A stretch of 64,000 bases of DNA from Roseimaritima multifibrata (GTDB taxonomy: Bacteria; Planctomycetota; Planctomycetia; Pirellulales; Pirellulaceae): the NCBI RefSeq assembly GCF_007741495.1, contig NZ_CP036262.1, positions 7,130,001-7,194,000 of the forward strand, given 5' to 3'. The first letter of the stretch is position 1. Every line of letters begins with the position of its first letter. The position numbers were made by a program, and so were the translations under genes. Positions 43,994-53,722 of this stretch are shown one piece after another. The notes under the pieces are model-generated. The model was given only the letters and a program-made list of their open reading frames with translations. It was not told where the DNA came from and ran no database searches.

Positions 43994-44217
43994 CTGTTCC
44001 TGTCAGCCTGGTGGTACATCGATCTACCGAATGGAGCGGAGAGACCGGTGGATTCAAAATTGCGGTTCCGATTATACATGTGGCGACCATTCGAAAGCGG
44101 AGCTGATTTTGCTAACCAGGTGCATCGTTGTTGGTCGATTCGAACTACAATCGACAATCGATGATTCATGAGTGCCTGTTTTTCCTTACCAGACAGTAGA
44201 TTGCGGAGCTGTGTTAA

Positions 44218-45543
44218 ATGAAGATTGCAATGATTGGTACCGGCTATGTCGGCCTAGTAACGGGCACCTGCTTTGCCGACAGTGGCAATGAAGTCGCTTG
44301 CGTCGACATTGACGAAACCAAAATTGCTCGACTGCGGGAGGGTAAGGTCCCCATCTACGAGCCAGGTCTGACCGAATTGGTCATCCGCAATAGCGAATCG
44401 GGTCGACTGACCTTCACAACCGACCTGAAGGCAGCGGTTTCCAGTTCACGAATCATCTACTTGGCCGTCGGCACCCCGCCCGCTGCAGACGGATCGGCCG
44501 ACCTGACCGCGCTCAAGGGCGTCGTCGATGCAATGGCTCCGCACCTGACGGCGGATGCGATCGTGGTTACCAAAAGCACGGTCCCCGTCGGCACCAATCA
44601 ATTCATTTATGAACGCCTAGAGGAACTGCTCGGACGACAGGTGGACGTTGCCAGCAATCCTGAGTTCCTAAAAGAGGGAGCCGCGATTGACGACTTTATG
44701 AAACCCGACCGCGTTGTCGTCGGCGTTCGTCGTCCAGAAGTGGGCGAGGTTTTAGCAGAACTCTATCGTCCTTTCTTGCGGACCGACCACCCGTTCCTAA
44801 CGATGAGCCCTCAATCGGCCGAGCTAACGAAGTACGTTGCCAACGCGTTGCTGAGCACCAAAATTTCATTCATTAACGAAATGGCGAATTTGTGCGAGCA
44901 CATGGGTGGGGACATCAATGACGTCCGCCGTGGAATCGGACACGATAGCCGGATCGGGTTTGCCTTCCTCTTCCCTGGCGTTGGGTATGGTGGCAGCTGT
45001 TTCCCCAAAGACGTTCGTGCACTTGCCAGCATGGCTCGCGATCAAGGCCTGAACCCGCGGATCATGGATGCCGTCGACGAGGTGAACCAACATCAGAAAA
45101 CGATCCTCGTTTCCAAAATCGACCAACACTTCAAAACCGACATCGCGGGCAAACGATTTGCGATTTGGGGATTAGCCTTTAAACCGCAAACCGATGACAT
45201 CCGGGAAGCCCCCGCACTGACGTTGATCGATTATTTGTTGGAAAATGGTGCCCTGCCTCAAGTCCATGATCCCGAAGCAAGCGAGAACATTCGCGCGATC
45301 TATGGCAGTAAACTAATCTATTGTGAATCGGCGATGGACGCATTAAATGGCGCCGACGCCTTGGCGATCAACACGGAATGGAAAGCCTATCACAATCCAA
45401 ATTTCGAAGAGATGCGTTCACGAATGAATGGACACATCGTCTTTGATGGCCGAAATCTGTACGAACCTGAGAAAATGGTGGAGCGAGGATTCTCGTACCA
45501 TAGCATTGGCCGACCGGCTGTTTATTCCGATGCCCCGCAATAA
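44218..45543 (+). CDS. ugd: UDP-glucose 6-dehydrogenase
   Basis: 441 residues. Oxidises UDP-glucose to UDP-glucuronate with two NAD+, supplying capsule and exopolysaccharide synthesis. N-terminal Rossmann motif [26 protein letters not shown], the catalytic Cys in [11 protein letters not shown], and the C-terminal domain [19 protein letters not shown] at 44218 has GGAG about 10 bases upstream. A Ser/Thr kinase gene begins 17 bases after the stop. The family also includes GDP-mannose dehydrogenases, but the overall pattern fits UDP-glucose dehydrogenase. Confidence 0.93.
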   Translation: MKIAMIGTGYVGLVTGTCFADSGNEVACVDIDETKIARLREGKVPIYEPGLTELVIRNSESGRLTFTTDLKAAVSSSRIIYLAVGTPPAADGSADLTALKGVVDAMAPHLTADAIVVTKSTVPVGTNQFIYERLEELLGRQVDVASNPEFLKEGAAIDDFMKPDRVVVGVRRPEVGEVLAELYRPFLRTDHPFLTMSPQSAELTKYVANALLSTKISFINEMANLCEHMGGDINDVRRGIGHDSRIGFAFLFPGVGYGGSCFPKDVRALASMARDQGLNPRIMDAVDEVNQHQKTILVSKIDQHFKTDIAGKRFAIWGLAFKPQTDDIREAPALTLIDYLLENGALPQVHDPEASENIRAIYGSKLIYCESAMDALNGADALAINTEWKAYHNPNFEEMRSRMNGHIVFDGRNLYEPEKMVERGFSYHSIGRPAVYSDAPQ

Positions 45544-45560
45544 GCGACGACGTAAATCGA

Positions 45561-47396
45561 ATGCCTGATCAATACCTGGGACCCTATCTTCTTCAAGACA
45601 AACTTGGTTCCGGTGGTATGGGATCGGTCTATCGCGCCCGGCATGCCAAAACCGGGCAGCCGGTGGCGGTCAAATTGATCGCCGAACAGGTCGCCGATTC
45701 AGAGCGTTTTCGCCGCCGGTTTTCGGTCGAAGTGGAGACCCTAAAAAAGCTGAATCATCCCAACATTGTCCGTTTGATCGGGTATGGCGAAGAACAGGGG
45801 CGATTGTTCTATTCGATGGACATCGTCGAAGGCCCCTCCTTACAGCAACACCTTCGTAAGGAAAAACGCCTGGACTGGCATGTCGTTTTACAAATCGGCA
45901 TCGATATCTGTTCGGCGCTGAAGCATGCCCACGACCTGGGGGTAATCCATCGCGATCTGAAACCTGCCAACTTGCTGATGGCGCCTGACGGATCGATTCA
46001 GTTGGTCGATTTCGGGATCGCCAAAATGTTTGGCGCAGGGGACTACACCGCCGTCGGATCGGTTTTAGGAACGGCCGACTACATGGCCCCGGAACAAGCG
46101 GGCGATGGAAAAATCACCAACCGAACCGACCTGTATGCACTCGGTAGCGTGATGTACGCCTGCCTCGCCGGGCGGCCACCGTTCAATGGCAAATCGATTA
46201 CAACCGTCATCGAAGCCCTCCGCCGCGATCCTCCAGTCCCGCTGGACCTGATCGTCCCCGAGACTCCAGAAGAGCTGACGGAACTAATCCATCAGCTGCT
46301 TAGCAAGGATCCGCAAGACCGCCCACCAACCGCGCTGGTGGTCGGTAACCGCTTGCGGGCGATGCGTGCCGGGCTGGAAGCGCGCGAAGTCCAAACCCAC
46401 ATGGATACCGCAGGACAAACTCAGATCGAGGACCCAACCGACAACGAAGAGTTAGACGTTGACGACGAATACCTGATCAAAGATGACGTCTCCCCTGTCG
46501 CGGGAACCCACGATCAACCGACCATCGATGCCACCATGCATTCAGGCGGCTCGGCGCCGCAGCGAAACCCCACACTTAAGTCACGTGGCGGGACCAATGG
46601 GAATGACAACGACGGCTTTGAAATTTCAAGCGGCCTATCCCAGTTCCAGACCGTGGCGGAAGCCGAACGGCGCCAGCGAACACTCAGCGGCACCGAATCG
46701 CATCCCGCTGCACATTGGCTATCCATCGCTGGGTTAGTCCTTCTGCTGTGTGGATTGATCGCCGGAGGGCTGTACTTGATCCGTCCCCCCACGGCCGATG
46801 ATTTGTACTCAGCGATCGCCGCAGCCGACGCGACAGGCAACGTCGCGGAAAGCAAGACCGAAATTCAATCCTTCCTGCGTTTACACGGTGACGACCCGCG
46901 TGCCGATCAGGTCCGCCAGATCGCCGATGCAATGGATGTGGAAAGCACCGTACGCAAACTCCGACTGCGAGCTTTACGGTCCGGCGGGATTCAGCACCTC
47001 GATCCACCACAGCAAGCATTCCTCGCCGCGGCATTACTCCGAGAACAAGATCCCGGGGCGGCTCGTCAACAACTGCAACACTGGCTCACCGTCTATGGGC
47101 ACAAAGACTTACCGACCAGTACCGAAGTCAAGCGGCTGGCAATCCTCGCTCGCAGCGAAGTGGAAGCACTGGGGAACCAGCACCAAACGAATAACGACCA
47201 ACGAGCCGAGGAACTAGCGGAACTGCTAACCTGGGCGAATGACAATTTGCCACCCGAAGAACAGAAACGGTTCTACACCGGAATCATCGCACTGTACGAG
47301 GACCAAAGCTGGGCAAGCGAGCAAGTCAAGTCAGCCGAAGCGGCCCTCGGCAAACAAGAGGGTTTGGATCCGCAGATCCTAGTTCCGGCGCCCTAA
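45561..47396 (+). CDS. Membrane Ser/Thr protein kinase (PknB-like)
   Basis: 611 residues. The kinase domain (about 5-270) has the Gly loop LGSGGMGSVY, ATP Lys in VAVKLIAE, catalytic HRDLKPANLL (His-Arg-Asp 130-132), DFGIAKM and GTADYMAPEQA. A long acidic linker follows, then one membrane segment near residues 386-408 (LSIAGLVLLLCGLIAGGLYLI) and an extracytoplasmic helical C-terminal domain. It is separated from ugd by 17 bases, so the two may be co-expressed. The FHA-sigma54 gene at 34960 encodes a possible phosphothreonine reader, but no link is shown. Confidence 0.93.
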   Translation: MPDQYLGPYLLQDKLGSGGMGSVYRARHAKTGQPVAVKLIAEQVADSERFRRRFSVEVETLKKLNHPNIVRLIGYGEEQGRLFYSMDIVEGPSLQQHLRKEKRLDWHVVLQIGIDICSALKHAHDLGVIHRDLKPANLLMAPDGSIQLVDFGIAKMFGAGDYTAVGSVLGTADYMAPEQAGDGKITNRTDLYALGSVMYACLAGRPPFNGKSITTVIEALRRDPPVPLDLIVPETPEELTELIHQLLSKDPQDRPPTALVVGNRLRAMRAGLEAREVQTHMDTAGQTQIEDPTDNEELDVDDEYLIKDDVSPVAGTHDQPTIDATMHSGGSAPQRNPTLKSRGGTNGNDNDGFEISSGLSQFQTVAEAERRQRTLSGTESHPAAHWLSIAGLVLLLCGLIAGGLYLIRPPTADDLYSAIAAADATGNVAESKTEIQSFLRLHGDDPRADQVRQIADAMDVESTVRKLRLRALRSGGIQHLDPPQQAFLAAALLREQDPGAARQQLQHWLTVYGHKDLPTSTEVKRLAILARSEVEALGNQHQTNNDQRAEELAELLTWANDNLPPEEQKRFYTGIIALYEDQSWASEQVKSAEAALGKQEGLDPQILVPAP

Positions 47397-47435
47397 GGAG
47401 GAATGGAACGCAATTGGTGGATCGAATGACGTTTG

Positions 47436-47805
47436 GTTTGCTCCAGCTTAGGATTGCGGGAGGTCTGAGAGGAGGACTCGGGGGATTAAGATTAAGAGTG
47501 TTGGCCGAACACTCAGTTACACCGGTGCCTTTAAAGGGCAATCAATCTGATCGGGTTGCGTTAGCATCTTGAGGCGTGGAAGACGGGAGGAAACCGTTCG
47601 AATCAAAACTTGGCGAGTCCCTATCTTCTGCAAGTCTTAATCGTAATCCTAATCTTAATCGTAATCTCCCACGGCCTAAGCACAGAGAGAGCGTTCTCCA
47701 TCACCCAAGACGCTGCCGAAACCCGCTGGAAGATCCATTGATGTTGGTCCGCTTAGGGTTGCGGGAGGCCTGAGAGGAGGGCGCGGGGATTAGGATTAAG
47801 ACCGA
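47436..47805. repeat. Degenerate repeat cluster (family D) before panD
   Basis: The gap 47397-47811 contains no gene. Two direct copies of about 50 bases lie at 47447-47496 and 47751-47800 (CTTAGG-TTGCGGGAGG then CTGAGAGGAGG, ending GATTAAGATTAAG or GATTAGGATTAAG). Between them, at 47638-47667, is a tandem 6-mer of five TAATCN units. The ends of the copies are the reverse-complement equivalent of this 6-mer. Confidence 0.75.
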
Positions 47806-47811
47806 GTATGC

Positions 47812-48216
47812 TCACTCCGTCCCTATCGGTTCCCGCAGCTGCGGGCCGGCGATTTCCGGCCCCGTATGCGACAGCTGATTCTTTTCGTTGACAAAGATCA
47901 ATCGTGGCTGATGAGCGCTTAGGTCTTCGTTCGCGACAAAAGTGTATGTCGCGACGATCACTTGATCTCCTGGGCAAATCAAATGAGCGGCGGCTCCATT
48001 GGCACAAACATCGCTGGAACCTGCTAGGCCTTGGATCGCGTACGTTTCCAGACGCGTCCCCCTGGTGACATTCCAGACATGCAACGATTCATACGGAAGA
48101 ATCCCCGCCGCTTCCATCAATTCTGGTGGAAGCGTGAAGCTACCTTCGTAGGCAAGATCGGCGTGGGTGACCGTCAACCGATGCAACTTGGCGCTGAGGA
48201 GTTTTCGCATGGACAT
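47812..48216 (-). CDS. panD: Aspartate 1-decarboxylase (PanD)
   Basis: 134 residues. Makes beta-alanine from L-aspartate for pantothenate and CoA synthesis; a pyruvoyl enzyme that forms its cofactor by self-cleavage. The Gly-Ser cleavage pair lies in DLAYEGSFTL (Ser near residue 26), and TYAIQG and NGAAAHLICPGD are the usual downstream motifs. LSAKLHRLTVTHADL is the N-terminal block. The tail of about 15 residues is longer than usual. Last gene of a minus-strand series that includes a receiver-domain protein and two PQQ-propeller proteins; a common transcript is possible, not shown. Confidence 0.95.
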   Translation of the reverse strand: MSMRKLLSAKLHRLTVTHADLAYEGSFTLPPELMEAAGILPYESLHVWNVTRGTRLETYAIQGLAGSSDVCANGAAAHLICPGDQVIVATYTFVANEDLSAHQPRLIFVNEKNQLSHTGPEIAGPQLREPIGTE

Positions 48217-48266
48217 TTTTAGCTTTGAACACCGTTCTCAAATTATTGAGAACTTTCAACAATCGT

Positions 48267-48638
48267 TCAGCCGAGGACTTCTTTCAGCCGCTGATGGGTT
48301 TCGGGGGCCTGCAGGGCCAATTTACCAAACCCATAGATCGCCCCTTCTGCGATAGCGGCTTCCTGATGTTCTGCGTGATTGGTGACCAACATCACGGGAA
48401 TCGAAGCGATTTCCGAGTCGGCTTTGATTTGGCGAATCACTTCGATGCCGTCGCTGTAGTCCTGATCCAGTTTTCGATTCACCGTGACCAAGTCGACCCG
48501 CTGAGATCTCAGCACCTTCAACGTATCCTCAGCCCCGTTGGTCTGAAGGACCTGGACGCTATACGAGGACTTCAGCATCGAACTGATTGAGTTGAAATCG
48601 GGAGAACAATTCCCGCAATCGACAACCGTTTTGGTCAT
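48267..48638 (-). CDS. Receiver-like domain lacking the phospho-acceptor Asp
   Basis: 123 residues, only a CheY-like fold. The acceptor Asp is replaced by Asn 54 in VTVNRKL; only one residue of the acidic pair is kept (VVDCGN, Asp 7); Thr 86 in VMLVTN and Lys 106 in GFGKLAL are retained. It therefore should not be phosphorylated in the usual way and may act through constitutive protein contacts. It has no output domain. It lies 47 bases after the PQQ lipoprotein gene and 50 before panD. Confidence 0.8.
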   Translation of the reverse strand: MTKTVVDCGNCSPDFNSISSMLKSSYSVQVLQTNGAEDTLKVLRSQRVDLVTVNRKLDQDYSDGIEVIRQIKADSEIASIPVMLVTNHAEHQEAAIAEGAIYGFGKLALQAPETHQRLKEVLG

Positions 48639-48685
48639 GGAACTTCAAAACCTGGAGGAAAAATGATAGGAGGCGACAAACCGGT

Positions 48686-51433
48686 CTATTCGCTTGGTTT
48701 ACCGATCGAGAACAATTTGTCTTTGGTAGAAATGTACAGGCGATCGTTTGCGGCCACGACCGTACTATAGACACTGCTGCCCATAAAAATTTCTTCAAGA
48801 GGCTCTTTGTTCTCTTTGCCGAATTCAAAGACAGCCACTTCACCGTCTTCGTCCCCGATAAACACTTTGCCATCGGCGATCAGCGGGCTACCCCAGCTTT
48901 GCGCAAACATATCGTAGGTGAAGTGGACAATTGGTTTGCCGTCTTTGGTTCCTTTAGCGTCTAAGCAGTGGAAAATCCCCGAAAAGTCGGCCAGATAGAG
49001 AACGTCGTCTTTGATCGCGACGGTTCCGCAACTGCGGTGCATTTCTTCTTCGAAATCGATTTCACCATCTTCATTTTGGTCGAAGATGCTGTAATGCCAG
49101 ACGACGGCTGAATTCGGATTATCGACAGCAACTTGTCCTTTTTCGGGCTCGACCGCTTGAATTCGGGTATGAGCCAATGGGACTCGTTCATCCCCTTTGA
49201 CTTCCAGAGCCAACTGCGGGCTGACGTCGCCACTCTTGGTTGGATCGATGCACCACAGGTGCCCTTCCCCTTCACCATGTTCAGGGTCTTGTCCCACAGC
49301 AACGTAGACCAAGTCATCGTAAATGACGGGGGTTGCGATGATATTGTTGCGAGTTCCCTCGCCACCAAGGATCCATTTCGATTCTTTTGGATTGCAATCA
49401 AACTTCCAAAGCAGTTCCGGTTTGCCATCTTTGCCACGGTCGGCCTTAAAGCTGTACAGCCAGCCATCACCGCCGGCGAACAGGACTTGAGGAACTCCGT
49501 TGATTTCAGCAACCGAAGGACTGGACCATTGTCCGTGCAAAATGTTTTGCCCAGGCAATCCATTGGTCCAGAGAACTTCCCCGGTGTTCTTATCGACACA
49601 GATAAAACTAGGTGCCGAAGGAGCAGGCAGGTTGATGTGCGTTTCATCAATCCCGTTACTGGTGTTTACGAACAACAGATCGCCATAGGTAGTGACCGAG
49701 CAAGCGGCCATGTTGTGTTGGCTAACGCCCAGAGGGGCGGCCATCATATCCAGCACCCAGATAACGTCCGCTTCGTCTTTGTCATGAACGGAGAGCGCCT
49801 TAAAGACCGACAACCGAGGTCCGGCAACCTTCAAAGTCAGCTGACGATCATTACCGGCGATATTCCCGGTCAGTGTCCAGGCTTTTCCGGCGGTGGTCGT
49901 TTCGATTTTGGCGTCCCCTTTAAGAGGATGTCCTTGGTCTTCCAACATTTTTTTCAATGCGTCAGAGACCTTTCCTTCGTCAAGTGCGGCGACGGTATCG
50001 GCATAACCTTCGGCCGCAGCCGCCAAATCACCAACGCGAACGACTTCGTCTTTGATCGGTCCATTATCGACGCCATCGTGGAAACCTTTGGTGTCCAAAC
50101 AGCGAACTTCGCCGCGGCTGGTCACAAACCATAAACGGTCTCCTTCGACCAACGAAGCGCTACAAACCCCTTGCAAAGGCCAGTCATGGACTCGGCCGGT
50201 GATCAGTTTTTCACTGCTGTGCTGCCACAGAAATTTGCCATCCTTCTCGTCAAAGGCAAGCAAGCAACCGAGGTCGACATCGTTGGGGTAGCGAGGCAGA
50301 TAGCCGGCTCCGTTGTTTGTTCCCACATAGACTTGGCCACCAGCAACCACTGGGTTTCCGTAGGTTTGGCTACCTAGGTTGGCGTACCAGTTGATGTTTT
50401 CGGCTTCGGCATTATCCCATTCGCCGGTACGGCGATCAAAATCGCCGACATTCCAGCTAGCAGGAAGGTTTTTTACGTTTGGGGTGTTATTTCGAAGACG
50501 AGTCCCGCCCCACTGTGGCCAATCGCCACCCGCATTGAGGACGACTTGAGGATCTTCAACGCTGCTTTTGTCAGCGGAAACCTTCGCTTCTGGTTTTGCT
50601 TCGGCTTTTGCTTCTGGCTTCGGTTCAGCTTTGGGAGCTGGCTTAGCAGCCACTTTGGCTTCTGGCTTTGCTTCAGCTTTGGGAGCCGGTTTCGCAGCCA
50701 TCTTAGGTTCTGGTTTTGGTTCGGCTTTGGGGGCTGGTTTCGCAGCGACTTTAGGTTCTGGTTTTGGCTCAGCTTTGGGAGCTGGTTTCGCAGCCGCCTT
50801 AGGTTCTGGTTTTGGCTCGGCCTTAGGAGCCGGTTTTGGAGCTGCGGCCACTTTCATTACCGGAGCCGGTTTCGCGGCGGCCGCGGCCGTTTGGTTGCTG
50901 CTTGGTTTTGCCTGGTTGGCGCGAGTCGCACCAAACGGGGATTCGGCTGGGGCAACCTGGATATTTGCGGAGCCACCGACGGTCGAATTCGATCCAAAGG
51001 GACGCATCCCCGCGGCAGTCGAATTCGAATTGAGAGGACGGAACCCAGCGGCGGTCGAATTCGATCCAAACGGTCGCATGCCGGCAACCGTGGAATTACT
51101 TCCTAGCGGGCGAAAACCAGCGACGGTTCGGTTCGATCCTGTCGTCCAATTCGACCCTATTGTCCGATTCGATCCCATTGTCCGATTGGATCCAGACGTC
51201 TGGTTCGAAGCAGCTTGAAAGGACCCGATATCACCGATCGACGGAGCGGGCGGTTTGGCTGCTTTCTTCTCGACAGCTTCCCCATCGCTGACATCGATAT
51301 CAAGCGACACATCGACATCGTCGTAGTCCACGTCATCTACAGGAGGACGACAACCACCGAGGGACGTTGCAGCAACGCTTCCCAGCAGTGCGGCACCCAG
51401 CAGCATCGACCAAGCAGAAAATTCTTTATTCAT
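48686..51433 (-). CDS. PQQ-type beta-propeller lipoprotein with low-complexity repeats
   Basis: 915 residues. A lipoprotein signal ends SLGGC at Cys 28. It is followed by an acidic stretch, then about a dozen short GSN-type repeats (GSNRTMGSNRTI, GSNSTVAGMRPF), and then a block of Lys-Pro-Ala-Glu repeats (KPAPKAEPKPEPK, about 190-290) that look like a flexible surface stalk. From about 305 on is a PQQ-like beta-propeller (INWYANLGSQTYGNPVVAGG, GDLLFVNTSNGID, WSSPSVAEINGVPQVLF). It probably projects a propeller from the envelope. The propeller lacks obvious dehydrogenase motifs, so it is a scaffold or binding protein rather than an enzyme. Confidence 0.88.
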   Translation of the reverse strand: MNKEFSAWSMLLGAALLGSVAATSLGGCRPPVDDVDYDDVDVSLDIDVSDGEAVEKKAAKPPAPSIGDIGSFQAASNQTSGSNRTMGSNRTIGSNWTTGSNRTVAGFRPLGSNSTVAGMRPFGSNSTAAGFRPLNSNSTAAGMRPFGSNSTVGGSANIQVAPAESPFGATRANQAKPSSNQTAAAAAKPAPVMKVAAAPKPAPKAEPKPEPKAAAKPAPKAEPKPEPKVAAKPAPKAEPKPEPKMAAKPAPKAEAKPEAKVAAKPAPKAEPKPEAKAEAKPEAKVSADKSSVEDPQVVLNAGGDWPQWGGTRLRNNTPNVKNLPASWNVGDFDRRTGEWDNAEAENINWYANLGSQTYGNPVVAGGQVYVGTNNGAGYLPRYPNDVDLGCLLAFDEKDGKFLWQHSSEKLITGRVHDWPLQGVCSASLVEGDRLWFVTSRGEVRCLDTKGFHDGVDNGPIKDEVVRVGDLAAAAEGYADTVAALDEGKVSDALKKMLEDQGHPLKGDAKIETTTAGKAWTLTGNIAGNDRQLTLKVAGPRLSVFKALSVHDKDEADVIWVLDMMAAPLGVSQHNMAACSVTTYGDLLFVNTSNGIDETHINLPAPSAPSFICVDKNTGEVLWTNGLPGQNILHGQWSSPSVAEINGVPQVLFAGGDGWLYSFKADRGKDGKPELLWKFDCNPKESKWILGGEGTRNNIIATPVIYDDLVYVAVGQDPEHGEGEGHLWCIDPTKSGDVSPQLALEVKGDERVPLAHTRIQAVEPEKGQVAVDNPNSAVVWHYSIFDQNEDGEIDFEEEMHRSCGTVAIKDDVLYLADFSGIFHCLDAKGTKDGKPIVHFTYDMFAQSWGSPLIADGKVFIGDEDGEVAVFEFGKENKEPLEEIFMGSSVYSTVVAANDRLYISTKDKLFSIGKPSE

Positions 51434-51514
51434 CAGATTATTATAGAAAGGGAGTTATAGGATTGGCTGACCGCAAAGTACGCTCCGCAAGGAGCCAACA
51501 GCGCGTGGTTTGAA

Positions 51515-53722
51515 TCAATCGTTGGCAATGACTTGGACATTGTCCAAATACAATTCCGCGTCTTTGGCATTCCCATACAAACCAGGGCTGCCCGTCAAGT
51601 TAGGAACCTCATCCCGTGCGGTGATGGTCCATTCCTTAGGTTCTGACTCGGTTTTGGGCCAAATCTTGCCGGTGACAATTGCCACTGGTTTGCCATCTTC
51701 TTCTTCAATCACGACTTTCAATTTCATCCGGTACCAAACATCTTCCTTCCAAGGGAAGTCGATGGTTGAGGCCATTCGCAACTGAGCTGCCCAGGTTCGA
51801 ATCTGCAATTCTTGATTTTCACCCTGCAAATCGAGGACATAACCTTGGTTAACCAGTCCGATATCGGGCAACTTCTGGGCCTGACGAGCCCCCTTCGCAT
51901 CCGCTTCGATGGTGTAGTTCGAAAGCGAACTAGGTCCCATCCAGGCTCGGCTACGTGCTCCCTTTGGAATGGTCGTAATTTTTACCAGTGCTGGGGATCC
52001 ATCGACGGTGCGAATGACGTGTCGGTAACGAGCTCCGATCCAGGTGACGGGAGCGTCGTTGGCTTTGTCGAAATCAAATTTCCAAGGGAGCGGCGGGATC
52101 ACTCGCATGCGAGCCTCTCCACTGATGTCCCCTAATTCCGCGACAACATCGACAGCGACATGTTCGTTCCCTTCAGGAGCGGTGTAGGTCGCACCTTCAA
52201 AGCTACCACCTCCGTTGACACGGTAGGTCACTTCCTGCTCACCGGGGATCCGTTGACCAAGTGCGTCATACAGGCGGGTTTCAAACTGTACGGTTTCTCC
52301 GGGGGCGACAGTCGCTTCGGCGGGGATAACCTGAACCCAGGCAACCGCTGCGTCTTTGGCGGCGGCCGCTTGCTTGGCAGCAACAGGAAGCGCTTCGGCA
52401 GGTTTTGCATCCGCGTTACCGACGCAGTACATGGCCGATTTTCCGCGGAAGTAGAGTCGACCATTGGCGGCGATGGGCGAAGCGTTGAAGCCTTCATTGC
52501 GAATTCGGTCGCGGTTTAGCAGTTCCGCTCCGTCTGCGGTCGGTTTCAGAATCGCCCAGCGACCATTTTCGGTCAGGACATACAATTTGCCGTCAGCCAC
52601 TAGCAGGCTGGACCACTGGCGGCTATCGCCCAGCGTGATCCGTTCGGCGATGAATTCACCTGTCTCCGCGTTGATCACATGCAATTTGCAGCGATCGTCG
52701 ACAACATACAGACGTCCATCCAGTTCGACCGGCGTCGAACGACCGACAACAAGCTGTTCGATCTTCCAGGCCTCGGTCGCTTTTGTATCTTCTCCTGTAC
52801 CGGTGATATCCAGAGCGACAATGGCTCCCATCGAGGTTCCGGAGACATTTTCTTCGCTATGACTTGCGAAGACTCGGTTACCAACCACCAACGGCGTGGC
52901 AAATAGACCGCGTCGCGACAGCGCGTAGTGCCAGAGGGGTTTACCGGTTTGCGGCTGGAATCCCCAGACGCTTCCATCACCGGCTCCAACGATCAGCTGT
53001 TGCTGTCCATCGATCGTCACCAAGGAGGGTGCCGAGTAGGTCGTATCATCTGGAAGGTCTCTGGTTCCGCTGAACCAGACGACTTTTCCGGTCCGTTTAT
53101 CAAAACCGATGAATCGGTGATTTGGTTTAGCTTTATCAGCGTAGTTGATGATCACACCGCTGATAATTACCAGATCGTCGGCGATGATTGGGAAATTGGT
53201 CCGTCCCCCGTAGGTGCTCAGCATGCCGAATTGCTCGTGCAGCGGCAGGCTCCAGATGGTTTCGCCGGTTTCTCCGTTGATACAGAGGAAATAGTCGCAG
53301 ACGCCCAGGACGTAAACGTTCCCGGTTTCGGGATCACAGGCAACGCTGGACCAACCGACACGGGTATCGGGAACATCGGAGAGCCATACGTTGAATCGAT
53401 TCTCCCAGAGGATTTCGCCGGTGGCCGCATCGGCACAAACGACCTTCTCTCCTTCGCGGGAGGTTCCCGGTTCGGCGCGCATGATCGTGTAGAGGCGATC
53501 ATTCATAACCGTTGGCGTCGAGCGACCTCCGAGCTCTTCGTTCTTCCAAAGCAAGTGGCTATCGTCTCCCCCTTTGGCATCCCAGTGATCGGGCAGCCCG
53601 GTTTCGGGACTGTGTCCGTCGAATTGGGGACCACGCCAGTAGGTCCAATCAGCGGCTGGCAGGTAGGAGGTCACCGCGAGGAGGGCCGTGGTGACAAACA
53701 GGAGGTTCTTTGTCGTGGGCAT
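51515..53722 (-). CDS. Secreted PQQ-type beta-propeller protein with lectin-like C-terminus
   Basis: 735 residues. Signal peptide (LFVTTALLAVTSYLPA). Residues about 27-430 form a PQQ-like beta-propeller (DWTYWRGPQFDGHS at the start, TPTVMNDRLYTI, WSSVACDPETGNVYVLG, CINGETGETIWSLP). After an Ala-rich linker comes an Ig-like region (about 460-545), then a DUF1080/LamG-like jelly roll at about 545-735 (PWKFDFDKANDAP, with LYLDNVQV near the end). Its ATG overlaps the stop of the cupin gene by one base (TAATG). Role unknown; propellers of this type are common in planctomycetes. Confidence 0.85.
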   Translation of the reverse strand: MPTTKNLLFVTTALLAVTSYLPAADWTYWRGPQFDGHSPETGLPDHWDAKGGDDSHLLWKNEELGGRSTPTVMNDRLYTIMRAEPGTSREGEKVVCADAATGEILWENRFNVWLSDVPDTRVGWSSVACDPETGNVYVLGVCDYFLCINGETGETIWSLPLHEQFGMLSTYGGRTNFPIIADDLVIISGVIINYADKAKPNHRFIGFDKRTGKVVWFSGTRDLPDDTTYSAPSLVTIDGQQQLIVGAGDGSVWGFQPQTGKPLWHYALSRRGLFATPLVVGNRVFASHSEENVSGTSMGAIVALDITGTGEDTKATEAWKIEQLVVGRSTPVELDGRLYVVDDRCKLHVINAETGEFIAERITLGDSRQWSSLLVADGKLYVLTENGRWAILKPTADGAELLNRDRIRNEGFNASPIAANGRLYFRGKSAMYCVGNADAKPAEALPVAAKQAAAAKDAAVAWVQVIPAEATVAPGETVQFETRLYDALGQRIPGEQEVTYRVNGGGSFEGATYTAPEGNEHVAVDVVAELGDISGEARMRVIPPLPWKFDFDKANDAPVTWIGARYRHVIRTVDGSPALVKITTIPKGARSRAWMGPSSLSNYTIEADAKGARQAQKLPDIGLVNQGYVLDLQGENQELQIRTWAAQLRMASTIDFPWKEDVWYRMKLKVVIEEEDGKPVAIVTGKIWPKTESEPKEWTITARDEVPNLTGSPGLYGNAKDAELYLDNVQVIAND

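Noticed and set aside
49133-51218. Long plus-strand frames (333, 186 and 216 residues) opposite the PQQ lipoprotein gene
   Set aside because: They are antisense to a clear propeller and low-complexity coding region; their sequence is compositionally driven (for example runs of FGSWFRS type) and they have no RBS or domain.
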